Source of the DNA: JBDHWI01 sp964590135
GTDB lineage: Bacteria > Chloroflexota > Anaerolineae > J036 > Brachytrichaceae
Reading direction: 5' to 3'
Assembly: GCA_964590135.1 (NCBI GenBank)
Contig: CAZPVX010000001.1
Location: 124,001-188,000, forward strand
Length of the DNA stretch: 64,000 nt
Position numbers and translations under genes: made by a program. The notes below the pieces were generated by a model. That model had not been told where the DNA came from. It saw only the letters and a list, made by a program, of their open reading frames with translations, and did no database searches. Of the stretch, positions 25,427 to 34,357 are shown piece by piece (within the stretch, counting starts at the first letter, position 1; each line of letters opens with the position of its first letter).

Positions 25427-26817
25427 ATGGACTTCATCAATCCACAGTGGCTCGGCATCCTCATGTTCGCCGGCTTTTTATTTTTCCAGGCGATCTTGCC
25501 CAGTTCGCGCCAGGTCGTNNNNNNNNNNCCGCCATCATCTTTGGCCTGATTGGCATGGCCATCGGCGCATTCGATTTCAATCTGCTGCTTTCCCTGCCAA
25601 ACAGCTGGTTTGGCACCATGACCGACAGCACACTGCTTGCCATCCCTGCCTTCATCTTTCTCGGCGCCGTGCTGGAAAAATCAGGGCTGGCCGAAGAATT
25701 GTTGGAGACAGTTGGCTTGTTGATGGGGCCAATACGCGGCGGCATCGCGTTGGCGGTCATCCTGGTAGGCACCTTGCTTGCCGCCACCACCGGCGTCATC
25801 GCTGCAACCATCATCGCCATGGGTCTGATCTCGCTGCCCACAATGATCAAACATGGCTATGACAAGGGCCTGGCCACTGGCACGATCATGGCTTCCGGCA
25901 CGCTGGCGCAGATGATTCCGCCATCGCTGGTGCTGGTGCTGCTCAGTGACCAGTTCGGCGTGTCGATTGGCGACCTGTTTGCCGGCGCGCTCATCCCCGG
26001 CCTCGCGCTCTCGGTTTCCTACATGATCTACGTGCTGATTCGCGCCTACATGAACCCACGCCTCGCGCCGGCGCTGCCACCCGAAGCGCGCACCATTCAC
26101 GGCTGGGCGCTGGGCAAGAAGGTGATGAAGGCGCTTGTGCCGCCGGTGGTGTTGATCTTCGCAGTGCTTGGCACCATCTTCGCCGGGCTCGCCACACCCA
26201 GCGAAGCCGGCGCATTCGGCGCCATCGGCGCCATCGGCCTTGCCATCGCCAACCGCAAATTTAGTTGGAAGACGCTTGGCGATGCAGCGCTCTCCACTGC
26301 CAAGACGACTGCACTGGTGCTGATGATCCTGTTCTCCTCGACGCTCTTCGTCAAGGTGTTGTATGGATTGGGCGGCGATATGCTGATCAACTCATGGCTA
26401 ACCGGTCTACCCGGCGGCTTCTGGACCTTCATCATCGTCTCCAACATCGTGATCTTCCTGTTGGGCGTGTTCCTGGAATTTACTGAAATCACGTTCATCG
26501 CCATGCCGTTGCTGGTGCCGGCAGCCGAGAAAGTGTTGAACGCTGCCAACGCCGCCGGCGCCTATGGCACCGAGGGCTACACGATGATCTGGTTCGCCAT
26601 CGTCATGGCTGTAAACCTGCAGATTGCGTTCATCTCGCCGCCGGTCGGCTTTTCGCTCTTCTACATGCAAAGCGTCGCGCCAAAAGACATCTCAACTGCG
26701 TTGATCCACCGCAGCGCCATCCCCTATGTCATCATCCAATTGATCGTGCTGGGGCTGGTTATCGCCGTGCCGGAAACGGCCAATTGGCTGGTGCGCGCTG
26801 CCACCGCATCGCCATAG
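25427..26817 (+). CDS. dctM: TRAP transporter large permease (DctM type), interrupted by assembly gap
   Basis: Proton- or sodium-driven permease subunit, about 463 residues. It starts at ATG 25427 (Shine-Dalgarno TGGAGA) with MDFINPQWLGILMFAG, and continues after the gap with AIIFGLIGMAIGAFDFNLLL, DSTLLAIPAFIFLGAVLEKSGL, TIIAMGLISLPTMIKHGYDK, ASGTLAQMIPPSLVLVLLSD and the C-terminal FISPPVGFSLFYMQSVAP. Ten N at 25519-25528 separate the two parts and put them in different frames; a true gap length of 2 modulo 3 would restore one frame. The 30 bases before the gap fit the family poorly and may be low quality. I treat the gene as intact in the organism. Confidence 0.88.
25519..25528. other. Assembly gap (10 N) inside dctM
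   Basis: Ten undetermined bases; the coding frame differs on either side, so the gap length is nominal. Confidence 0.98.
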
Positions 26818-26824
26818 ACGGATC

Positions 26825-27346
26825 ATGTTCACAGCTGTGTTGATTTTCACCGGCCCGGTTGGCGCCGGCAAAACGACCACCGCCTGTGCTGCATCGGAAT
26901 TGCTGGATGAAGCCGGCATCCCGCACGCCCTGATCGACATGGATCATCTGCGCAATTGCATCGCCTGCCCTGAGCGCGATCCATTCCACATGGCGCTGGG
27001 TTTTCAGAATGTGGCTGCGCTATGGCAGAACTATCAAGCCTATGGCGCGCAACGTTTGATCGTGGCAGATGTAGTGGAGACCCGCGAAAACATCGCGCAA
27101 TGGCACAGCGCCATCCCCAACGCCGACATCAAAATCGCGCGACTCGACGCGGAGATCGACACCCTGCATCGCCGGCTCGCCGAGCGCGGCGAAACAGGTG
27201 AGAGCCTGCAATGGCATCAAGCGCGCGCCATCGAGTTGCGCGCGCTCATGAGTGCACGCCGGCTTGAAGATGCGCTGTTTCACACCGAAGGGCGCACACC
27301 GCGCGAGGTGGCGCGCGAAGCACTGGAGCGCTTTGGCTGGCTGTAA
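26825..27346 (+). CDS. Small P-loop nucleotide kinase-like protein
   Basis: 173 residues. Walker A is GPVGAGKTT (10-18) and ALIDMDHLRN (38-47) supplies an acidic residue as in adenylylsulfate-kinase, shikimate-kinase and zeta-toxin-like kinases; IVADVVETRENIAQW and IARLDAEIDTLHRRLAERG, with a basic lid helix, follow. This is the pattern of small cytosolic kinases of metabolites, but the substrate is not readable. It follows dctM by 7 nt and should be co-transcribed, so phosphorylation of the imported compound is an attractive but unproven idea. Confidence 0.65.
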   Translation: MFTAVLIFTGPVGAGKTTTACAASELLDEAGIPHALIDMDHLRNCIACPERDPFHMALGFQNVAALWQNYQAYGAQRLIVADVVETRENIAQWHSAIPNADIKIARLDAEIDTLHRRLAERGETGESLQWHQARAIELRALMSARRLEDALFHTEGRTPREVAREALERFGWL

Positions 27347-27384
27347 AAAACACAGGCAGGTCTGACGATGCAAACCTGCCTGTG
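27345..27384 (-). terminator. Terminator of dctP on the minus strand (usable on both strands)
   Basis: 11-bp stem CACAGGCAGGT (27351-27361) / ACCTGCCTGTG (27374-27384). The six A at 27345-27350 become a T run on the minus strand, so it mainly serves dctP. Confidence 0.85.
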
Positions 27385-27411
27385 CGCTTCAACGCGGAGC
27401 ACGTTGCGGCG

Positions 27412-28509
27412 CTACTTCACGTTGAAAATATAACTTTCATACGCGAATTCATTCAACCCAAACCACGGGTTGGTCTGCGCCTGGAAAGCCTTGACACTCT
27501 CATAGATCGTCTTGAAGTCGGCATCCTTGGCCGCGAATTCGTCATACAGCCCCAGCGCAGCCTTGCGGCCGGCATCCATGATCTCCTTGCTGTATTGCTT
27601 CACCTGCACGCCGCCATCCACAAGCTTCTTCAGCGCCGCCGCGTTGCGCGCGTCGTAGCGCGCCATCATGCCGATGTTCGCCTCGGCAGCCGCGCTCTTG
27701 ATCGCTTCCTGATAAAGCTTGGGCAGTTTGTTCCACTCGCCCATGTTGACCTGCACTTCCAGCGTCGGCGACGGCTCCCACCAGCCCGGATAGTAATAAA
27801 ACTTCGCGACTTTCTGGAAGCCCAGCTTTTCATCGTCGTAGGGGCCGACCCATTCGACTGCATCCACTGAGCCGGTTTGCAGCGCCTGAAAAATTTCGCC
27901 GGCCGGGATGGTTTGCACGGTTACGCCGAGCCGCTTCATCACCTCGCCACCAAGGCCGGGAATGCGCATCTTCAAGCCTTGCAGATCAGCCACAGTGTTC
28001 ACTTCCTTGCGGAACCAACCGCCCATCTGCGTGCCGGTATTGCCGGCCGGGAACTGAATCACGGCAAATTTCTTCGCGTAGTAGTCCTGCAGCAGCTTGA
28101 TCCCACCGCCGTCATACAGCCAGGCATTCTGCTGGCGTTGCGTCAGGCCGAATGGCACAGAGGTGCCGAAGGCGGTCGCCGGGCCCTTGCCGATGTAGTA
28201 ATACGACGCGGTGTGGCCGATTGGCACGGCGCCCTGCGACACCACATCCAGAATGTCGGTGCCTTTGGAGAGCTTGCCGGCGGGATTCGGCGTGATCTGA
28301 AGCTTGCCATCCGTCAGGGCAGCCACGCGTTCGACAAAGAATTGCGCGCTGCCGTAGATCGTGTCCAGTGACACCGGCCAACTGGTTGCCATCTGCCATT
28401 TCACCGTGGGGGATTGCGCATGGCTGATGGCGGGGGCTGCAAATACGGTCGATGCTGCGCCGGCGGCAGCTGTCTTGGCGGTCATACCTAGAAATGTTCG
28501 TCGCTTCAT
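27412..28509 (-). CDS. dctP: TRAP transporter substrate-binding protein, TakP-like, Tat-exported
   Basis: 365-residue extracytoplasmic binding protein. The signal MKRRTFLGMTAKTAAAGAAS carries a twin arginine, so it should leave folded. Mature features: TSWPVSLDTIYGSAQFFVERV, GGWFRKEVNTVADLQGLKMRIPG, QALQTGSVDAVEWVGPYDDEKLGF and YYYPGWWEPSPTLEV; the last two are close to TakP-type proteins, which bind alpha-keto acids with a metal ion. ATG at 28509 has GGAGGA 6 nt upstream. It is encoded convergently to dctQ-dctM and the kinase, an uncommon arrangement for one transporter. Confidence 0.88.
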   Translation of the reverse strand: MKRRTFLGMTAKTAAAGAASTVFAAPAISHAQSPTVKWQMATSWPVSLDTIYGSAQFFVERVAALTDGKLQITPNPAGKLSKGTDILDVVSQGAVPIGHTASYYYIGKGPATAFGTSVPFGLTQRQQNAWLYDGGGIKLLQDYYAKKFAVIQFPAGNTGTQMGGWFRKEVNTVADLQGLKMRIPGLGGEVMKRLGVTVQTIPAGEIFQALQTGSVDAVEWVGPYDDEKLGFQKVAKFYYYPGWWEPSPTLEVQVNMGEWNKLPKLYQEAIKSAAAEANIGMMARYDARNAAALKKLVDGGVQVKQYSKEIMDAGRKAALGLYDEFAAKDADFKTIYESVKAFQAQTNPWFGLNEFAYESYIFNVK

Positions 28510-28557
28510 GATGATCCTCCTACTTGCGAACCTGATGACATTCGGATTGTGCGCGCG

Positions 28558-28586
28558 ATTTAACATCTCTGCATGGCCTATGTCAA
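28558..28586 (-). promoter_or_regulatory. Promoter of dctP
   Basis: Minus-strand TTGACA (28581-28586), 17-nt spacer, TTAAAT (28558-28563); leader of about 42 nt to the dctP start. Confidence 0.65.
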
Positions 28587-28626
28587 GGAAAAATGTCGAG
28601 CGGACAACTGATCTGGTGCAAGATCA

Positions 28627-28662
28627 TAAAAAGGTCAGGCTGCCAGAGGCAGCCTGACCTTT
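28627..28662 (-). terminator. Terminator of the YccF gene
   Basis: Perfect 15-bp stem: 28630-28644 pairs with 28648-28662 around a 3-nt loop; on the minus strand it is followed by TTTT. Confidence 0.9.
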
Positions 28663-28687
28663 CCGCTTTGCCATTACCCACCGCGCG

Positions 28688-29098
28688 CTATACGCGCTTC
28701 AACGACACGATCATCGGCGACAGGTCAAACATCCAGAAGCCGATCGGCAACAGAATGATCGTCATGCACAGCGCATAAGCCACAGTCAGCCATGCTGCGC
28801 TCAACCACCAGCCGATCAGCACGAAGTAGATCGCGCGGATGATGATATTGATCTCCGGCGCGCTGCGCATATGCCCTTCTGGCGATACGGTGACCAGCCG
28901 GCGCCCGCGCAGCGCGATCACCTGCGGCACATTGTTCAGCATGGCTGCGCCGATGGGCATGCCGATGATACTGACAGTCAGCACCCACGCCACGCCGACC
29001 CACAATGCGCCAAACCACCAGCCCACAAAAGCAAACCACAGCAGCTGAATCAGACAGCCCGGGCGGTTGCCCTGCTCATACACAATCGATTGATTCAC
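28688..29098 (-). CDS. YccF-domain inner-membrane protein
   Basis: 136 residues with two copies of the YccF module: LLWFAFVGWWFGALWVGVAW...IGMPIGAAMLNNVPQVIALRG and, after a loop, AIYFVLIGWWLSAAWLTVAYAL...LLPIGFWMFDLSPMIVSLKR. Function of the family is unknown; about four membrane helices. GTG at 29098 is chosen because GGAGGA lies 8 nt before it; the frame could extend to GTG 29113. Divergent from the XRE-TPR gene. Confidence 0.85.
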   Translation of the reverse strand: MNQSIVYEQGNRPGCLIQLLWFAFVGWWFGALWVGVAWVLTVSIIGMPIGAAMLNNVPQVIALRGRRLVTVSPEGHMRSAPEINIIIRAIYFVLIGWWLSAAWLTVAYALCMTIILLPIGFWMFDLSPMIVSLKRV

Positions 29099-29130
29099 GT
29101 TCGCATCCTCCACGCGCTATTACGCATCAG

Positions 29131-30573
29131 ATGCGCCGGCGTTGCATGACGCGACGCTCGCAAGGGGCTGACAAAGATGGAAACCGCCCCGCACGCCGGC
29201 TGACGCGGGACTGGCTCCGGCACGAAAACATCACCGCCGCCAGGCTGGCGAATCAGGCCAACGTCCAGCGCAGCGTAATCTCGCGTTTCCTCAACGGCCA
29301 GCCCATCACGCCACAAACCGCCGCGCGCCTTTGCGACGCCATGCAGACTTCGCTCAGTCCGTCTGAGCGCATCACGCTGATGGAAGCGTTTGGCCTGTCG
29401 CGCTTCTCACAGTTGGCCGGCCTCAACGAGCCGGCATTCGCCAACGAAGCCGTTGCATCCTGGCGCGGTGACCATCTGTTTGCCGTCATGCACACCGCCA
29501 CGCTGCTATGGCACACGGCGATCACGACAGCCACCGCCTCATGGTTGAAATCCATCCCGCTGTTCTTCGCGGCCGAGCGCGCCTTTGGCCTGAGCAGCCC
29601 GGGTGCACTCGCCGGCCTGCAAGGTGTGCAAGTGCTGATCAACATCGGCGATCTGGACACAGCAGAGCGCGAAGCGATTCGCATTCAGGCGGCCTACGCC
29701 GGCGAAATGGACACGCTCACGCGCGCCGAGGTTGCCACCCTGCGCGGCTGGATCGCCTTTGATCGCGGCGAGTTCGAAAGTGCGCTGCGCTGGTTCCGCC
29801 ACAACATCCATCTGCATACCACCCCAACCTTGCAATACGCCATCGACAGCGCGCACCACTTCACAGCGCGGATTTTGCTGGAGATGAGCCGGCAGGTGAC
29901 TGATGCACAGACTATCTCGCGCCTGCTGCATCAGGCCGAAGCGCACATGCACATCTCGCTGGAAATGAAAATCCAGCGCGACGCGCCGCTATTGCAACTC
30001 GGCTTCGAGCATCTGCGCATGATGGAGATTTTGGATGTGCAGGGCCGGCATGACGACGCGCGCATCCACCGCCACAAGGCGAATGACATCTTCGCCGGCA
30101 ATGGCGCTGATCTGCATATTGCCCTGCACACCGCCGAGCAGGATTTGGACGAAGGCAATACCACGCGCGCGATCAAGAAGGGCATGGCCGGTTTGGAGGG
30201 TTGGCGCGAATACGCAAATGGATTCACGCGCGCGGCAACCACGGTGGCACAGGGCAAACTGGAAGAGGGCAAAACCGAGCCGGCGTTGCGCTATGCCGCA
30301 CTGGCACATGCTTTCAACCCAACCTACGCCCATCACAATGACCGCCCGCAGGCCATCACGTTGGTGCGCGAGGCTGGCGCGCTGATCACCCATCAGCAAG
30401 GCACGCGAAAATACGCCACGATCATTCGCAACATGAAAGAAGATGCGCAGGCGCGCAAAGGGGAATTCGCCTTTCTCGAACGCGCGCCGGTCGATCACAC
30501 GCCGGCGCTCTACGCGCTGTGCGATGAATTGCTCGCCGGCAAACAGGAAAAACGGAATCAGAAGTGTTCCTGA
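29131..30573 (+). CDS. XRE-type helix-turn-helix regulator with TPR-like repeats
   Basis: 480 residues. The N-terminal 80 contain a Cro/C1-type HTH (HENITAARLANQANVQRSVISRFLNGQPITPQTAARLCDAM, here split by normal helices). The rest is helical repeat: GVQVLINIGDLDTAEREAIRIQ, TLRGWIAFDRGEFESALRWF, ALRYAALAHAFNPTYAHHNDRPQA. Architecture resembles Rgg/PlcR-like or NprR-like sensors that bind a peptide or protein in the repeat domain; no ligand can be named. Two starts are possible: ATG 29131, which has TATTAC 7 nt upstream and no Shine-Dalgarno, or ATG 29146. Converges on the FHA gene, 16 nt apart. Confidence 0.75.
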   Translation: MRRRCMTRRSQGADKDGNRPARRLTRDWLRHENITAARLANQANVQRSVISRFLNGQPITPQTAARLCDAMQTSLSPSERITLMEAFGLSRFSQLAGLNEPAFANEAVASWRGDHLFAVMHTATLLWHTAITTATASWLKSIPLFFAAERAFGLSSPGALAGLQGVQVLINIGDLDTAEREAIRIQAAYAGEMDTLTRAEVATLRGWIAFDRGEFESALRWFRHNIHLHTTPTLQYAIDSAHHFTARILLEMSRQVTDAQTISRLLHQAEAHMHISLEMKIQRDAPLLQLGFEHLRMMEILDVQGRHDDARIHRHKANDIFAGNGADLHIALHTAEQDLDEGNTTRAIKKGMAGLEGWREYANGFTRAATTVAQGKLEEGKTEPALRYAALAHAFNPTYAHHNDRPQAITLVREAGALITHQQGTRKYATIIRNMKEDAQARKGEFAFLERAPVDHTPALYALCDELLAGKQEKRNQKCS

Positions 30574-30589
30574 TCCTTCATTTCATCTT

Positions 30590-31312
30590 TCATTCAACTT
30601 TTGCACCCTGCGGAAACAACACCACGCCGATGCCGCTTCGGATGACGAGATATTTTGGCTGTGAAGGGTTCGGCTCGATCTTGCGGCGCACGCGATAGAT
30701 CAACTCGTGCAGGCTGTCCTTGTCGCGGTGTTCGCCCCACACCGCATGGATCACAGTGTCATACTCGCACACATCGCCTTGATGTTGCATCAAGTGCTTG
30801 AGCAGGCGGTATTCGGTGCGCGAGAGAAAAACTGGCAGCCGCTGGCCGTCGCGCCAAACGGCTGCGCTGGGGCTAATCCACAAGCCGGCCTCCGAGCCAG
30901 GCTGCTCATTGGGGTTGGAGGAGATATACGCCGGCACAGGCTTCGCGCCTGCGTCATCATCGGTCTGCGTCGTCGCGCCAAGATAGCGAAAGATCACGTC
31001 AAAGGTGTCACCGATGCGGATGCGCTCGTTGCCGCGCAGTTGCACCTTGCTTCGCCGCAGCGCCTGACCGTTGATATACGTGCCATTGCGGCTCAGGTCT
31101 TCGATATACCAGGACCCATCTTCGTAAGTCAGGCATGCATGATCGCGCGAGGCATGCATGTCGTCAGGCGGCAGCACAATGTCTTGCGGCTCCACCACGC
31201 CGCGCCCGATATGCACCGTCGCATTGCGCAGTTGGTAGCGTTCGTTGGAACGCACATTGGATTGCAACACAGCTGTCTGGCTGGCCGGAACGTTGTTTGA
31301 CGACGCTGTCAT
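30590..31312 (-). CDS. FHA domain fused to OmpR-type winged helix
   Basis: 240 residues. Residues about 30-108 are a forkhead-associated domain (VHIGRG, SRDHACLTYEDGSWYIEDLS, RNGTYINGQ), which binds phosphothreonine. Residues about 150-236 are a transcriptional-regulator winged helix (FLSRTEYRLLKHLMQHQGDV, VWGEHRDKDSLHELIYRVRRKIEP). There is no receiver domain, so control would come from a Ser/Thr kinase through the FHA domain, unlike ordinary OmpR proteins. No kinase gene is in the window. TAGAAT lies 6 nt before the ATG and no Shine-Dalgarno is present, suggesting a leaderless transcript. Confidence 0.88.
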   Translation of the reverse strand: MTASSNNVPASQTAVLQSNVRSNERYQLRNATVHIGRGVVEPQDIVLPPDDMHASRDHACLTYEDGSWYIEDLSRNGTYINGQALRRSKVQLRGNERIRIGDTFDVIFRYLGATTQTDDDAGAKPVPAYISSNPNEQPGSEAGLWISPSAAVWRDGQRLPVFLSRTEYRLLKHLMQHQGDVCEYDTVIHAVWGEHRDKDSLHELIYRVRRKIEPNPSQPKYLVIRSGIGVVLFPQGAKVE

Positions 31313-31318
31313 ACATCT

Positions 31319-31324
31319 ATTCTA
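31319..31324 (-). promoter_or_regulatory. -10 element 6 nt before the FHA-wHTH gene
   Basis: Minus-strand TAGAAT at 31319-31324, six bases, then ATG. No clear -35. Confidence 0.45.
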
Positions 31325-31417
31325 TGTAATTCCTAAGTTTGTGCGAGAGCAATCGCTCACCACCTGCAATTGCCCTGCCGTCGCGCCGCACAAGCTTTCT
31401 GCCCTGCATCTGTGTGC

Positions 31418-31423
31418 TATAAA
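31418..31423 (+). promoter_or_regulatory. -10 element 6 nt before the deaminase-CYTH gene
   Basis: TATAAA at 31418-31423, TCGTTC, then ATG at 31430. No Shine-Dalgarno. Confidence 0.45.
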
Positions 31424-31429
31424 TCGTTC

Positions 31430-33412
31430 ATGCACGCAGCGGATATCATCCTGACAAACGGCATCGTCATCTGCATGGACGATGCTTTCACACAATATGC
31501 AAATGGCGCTGTCGCCATCGCCGACGACAGCATCCTCGCCGCCGGCCCAACCGAAGACATCGTCACACGCTTCACAGCCAAAGAGATCATCGATTGCAGC
31601 GGCTGCTGCATCCTGCCGGGCCTCATCAACTGCCACACCCATTTGCCGATGACATTGCTGCGCGGGCTGGCCGACGATTTGCGACTGGACGTGTGGCTCT
31701 ACGGCTACATGTTGCCGGTGGAGCGCAAATTTGTCTCGCCGGCGTTTGTCGCGCTCGGCACACAACTCGCCTGCGCCGAAGCCATCCGCAGCGGCGTGAC
31801 CTGCGTGAACGACATGTATTACTTCGAGGAAACCATCGCGCAGACCATCGCTGACGCCGGCCTGCGCGCGCTTTGCTCGCAGACCATCATGCAGTTCCCC
31901 ACACCGGACGCCGGCAGCGCCGATGAAAGCCTTGAGTTCACCGAAGCCTTCATCAAGAAGTGGAAGAAGCATCCGCTGATCGTGCCAGTGATTGCGCCAC
32001 ATGCACCCTACACCTGCAGCGGTGAGTTAATGCGCGCCTGCGCCGAGATCGCTGTGCGCCACGACGTGCCGCTGCACATTCACATCAGCGAGACCCATCA
32101 GGAGGTGGAGGACAGCCGGCGTGAGCATGGCATGCCGGTCGTGAACTGGATCAAGAAGAACGGCGTGTTGGAGGCAAAGGTGATTTGTGCGCACTGCACA
32201 GCCATCGACGCCGGCGAGATGCGCACGTTGCGCAATGCCGGCGCCACGGTCTCACACAACCCATCCGCCAACCTGAAATTGGCCAGCGGCATTGCGAATG
32301 TGCCACAAATGTTGAAGACTGGCCTGCATGTAGGCATCGGCACGGATGGGCCGGCGAGCAACAACGACCTCGATCACTTCGAGGAGGTGCGCCTGGCTGC
32401 GCTGATCGCAAAGGGCAATTTCCGCGATCCGGTGGTGGTGCCGGCCAAGACCGCGCTGGCGATGGCGACGATCGAAGGCGCGCGAGCGCTGCACATCGGG
32501 GAGATCACCGGTTCACTGGAGACGGGCAAGCGCGCCGACGTGATCGTGCTGAATCTGGACAAGCTGAACAGCACGCCGCAATATTCGCGCAGCGCCGCCG
32601 GCAGCGATGCCATCTACACGCAGATCGTCTACTCCAGCAAATCAAGCGACGTGCGCGATGTGTTTGTCAACGGCCGATGTCTGATGCGCGAGCGCCGGCT
32701 GCTCACATTGAATGAAGAGACTATCAAGGCGCAGGCCAATGCAACCGCGCAGCAGATCCACACCTTCCTGAACGAGCGCGAAGTCGACGTCTTGCGCAAA
32801 CTGGTCGCCATCGGCAATGTCTCGCAGGAAGAATCGTTCGAGGTGCAAGTGAAGGCGCGCATCGAGGATCCCAAGCCGGTGATCGACGTGATCAACAGCG
32901 GCAACATCTCGATCGTGCGGCATGTGCATTACCGGCAGTACGACACCTATTTTTACTTCGATGACGAGCCGGCGCGGTTGCGCTACCGCGAGGATGAGCG
33001 CATCGACGACAAGGGCAACGTGATCGGCAGCCGCTACCGCCTGACACTGGTGGACGGTCAAAGCGAGCGCGAATATCCGCATTCGATCCTGCTCTCGCGC
33101 GTGCGCTTCATGGCGCCGGCGGATCGCAGCCTGCGCTTCTATCGTGAATACTTCAAGCCAGCGCGCGAGGTGCAGGTCGAGAAAGATCGTCTGCGCTGGG
33201 AGGCATTCTATGAGGACGAAGAGTTGTTCATCAACATCGATCGCCTGGTGAACCCGTCGCGCGAAGGTTATTTTCTGGAGGTGAAGAGCCGCACCTGGAG
33301 CAAGCGTGACGCGGAGCGCAAGGCGAACATGATCGGCAAGCTTCTGGCGCTGTTTGGAGTGGAAGATGATGTCGTGCTGCGACAAGAATACGTGCAGATT
33401 GCAGCGCCGTGA
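31430..33412 (+). CDS. MTA/SAH deaminase-like amidohydrolase fused to a CYTH (triphosphate-tunnel) domain
   Basis: 660 residues. Residues 1-445 are an amidohydrolase of the 5'-methylthioadenosine/S-adenosylhomocysteine deaminase group: CHTHLPMTLLRGLADD with metal ligands His69 and His71, APHAPYTCS (His191), HIHISETHQE (His216/218, Glu221) and GTDGPASNN (Asp306). Residues 466-655 look like a CYTH domain: FEVQVKARI (Glu471, Gln473, Lys475 in place of ExExK), QYDTYFYFDDEPARLRYRED (503-522), VEKDRLRWEAF and YFLEVKSR (Glu617). CYTH enzymes act on triphosphates (adenylate cyclase IV, thiamine- or inorganic triphosphatase). The union of the two in one chain is unusual. ATG 31430 is set by the -10 six bases upstream. 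Confidence 0.85.
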   Translation: MHAADIILTNGIVICMDDAFTQYANGAVAIADDSILAAGPTEDIVTRFTAKEIIDCSGCCILPGLINCHTHLPMTLLRGLADDLRLDVWLYGYMLPVERKFVSPAFVALGTQLACAEAIRSGVTCVNDMYYFEETIAQTIADAGLRALCSQTIMQFPTPDAGSADESLEFTEAFIKKWKKHPLIVPVIAPHAPYTCSGELMRACAEIAVRHDVPLHIHISETHQEVEDSRREHGMPVVNWIKKNGVLEAKVICAHCTAIDAGEMRTLRNAGATVSHNPSANLKLASGIANVPQMLKTGLHVGIGTDGPASNNDLDHFEEVRLAALIAKGNFRDPVVVPAKTALAMATIEGARALHIGEITGSLETGKRADVIVLNLDKLNSTPQYSRSAAGSDAIYTQIVYSSKSSDVRDVFVNGRCLMRERRLLTLNEETIKAQANATAQQIHTFLNEREVDVLRKLVAIGNVSQEESFEVQVKARIEDPKPVIDVINSGNISIVRHVHYRQYDTYFYFDDEPARLRYREDERIDDKGNVIGSRYRLTLVDGQSEREYPHSILLSRVRFMAPADRSLRFYREYFKPAREVQVEKDRLRWEAFYEDEELFINIDRLVNPSREGYFLEVKSRTWSKRDAERKANMIGKLLALFGVEDDVVLRQEYVQIAAP

Positions 33413-33457
33413 GTGCTTTCCAGAATAGTCTCAGACGAGCGGGATTGCAGAAGCTCG

Positions 33458-34282
33458 TCAGTGTAATGGTTTTGCGCACTGCGCATCCACACTTGCCTGC
33501 AACAGCATCGACGCCAGGTGCGAGAAGCGTAATGCGTCTCCGGTGGTGAAGAAGCTGCGATGCCGATGATCCGAACCTTGCAACGCTTCGAGATCTGCGC
33601 GGCTCCGGGCTTCATCCCACACTCGCAGGGTCTGATGCGCGACCGCCGGCGCAGGGTCGATCAGCCGCACTTCCGGCGCGCCCTCATGCGTCGACCGCCA
33701 CTGCGCAATCACCTGTCCGATCTGCGGCGCAAGAAATGGGAAATGCGTGCAACCCAGCACCAGCACGTCGGCATTTGCGGCAAGCAGCGGCTCGACATGG
33801 CGGGCAACCTGGTCTGCGGCAATGGGACGATCCAGTTGTTCGACAGCTTCCACCCAGCCGCTACAGGCGCGCTCGATCACACGGACACCATTGGCCCAGC
33901 GCGCGATAAGTTCGGCATAGCGCTGGCTCTTGAAGGTGCCGGCAGTGGCCAGTACGCCAACCACACCGGTGTGCGTGTGCAACGCGGCCGGCTTCACCGC
34001 CGGCTCCATGCCGACAAAAGGTATATGGGGAAATGCAGCGCGCAGATCGTTCAGCGCTGCCGCTGACGCCGTGTTGCACGCCACCACGACCATGCCGCAC
34101 CCGCGCGCAATCAGCCACTGCGCTGCGTTTAGCGTGAGCGCGCGCACCTCTTCAAGCGGCCGCGCGCCATAGGGCACGTGCGCCTGATCGGCCAGATATG
34201 TGAGCGGGACAGTCGGCAGCGCGCGCGCAATTTCGCGCCACACCGACAGCCCGCCCACACCAGAATCAAAAACGCCTATCAC
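33458..34282 (-). CDS. murI: Glutamate racemase
   Basis: Interconverts L- and D-glutamate for peptidoglycan; 274 residues. MIGVFDSGVGGLSVWREI is the family N-terminus with the catalytic-site Asp-Ser, VVVACNTASAAAL holds the first catalytic Cys and VLGCTHFPFLAPQI the second. The start is GTG at 34282, without an evident Shine-Dalgarno. It sits between the deaminase-CYTH gene (convergent) and the cyclophilin gene upstream on the same strand (75 nt gap). Confidence 0.95.
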   Translation of the reverse strand: MIGVFDSGVGGLSVWREIARALPTVPLTYLADQAHVPYGARPLEEVRALTLNAAQWLIARGCGMVVVACNTASAAALNDLRAAFPHIPFVGMEPAVKPAALHTHTGVVGVLATAGTFKSQRYAELIARWANGVRVIERACSGWVEAVEQLDRPIAADQVARHVEPLLAANADVLVLGCTHFPFLAPQIGQVIAQWRSTHEGAPEVRLIDPAPAVAHQTLRVWDEARSRADLEALQGSDHRHRSFFTTGDALRFSHLASMLLQASVDAQCAKPLH

Positions 34283-34357
34283 CTGCGTTCAAGCCAGCAG
34301 GTCGCAGATCATCGGGTTGCGAGGATATCCCGACGGATCGACCTGATCGACTCGAGT

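Noticed and set aside
33434..33459. GACGAGC/GCTCGTC hairpin between the deaminase-CYTH gene and murI as terminator
   Set aside because: Seven-bp stem, 12-nt loop and no T run on either strand; too weak to call.
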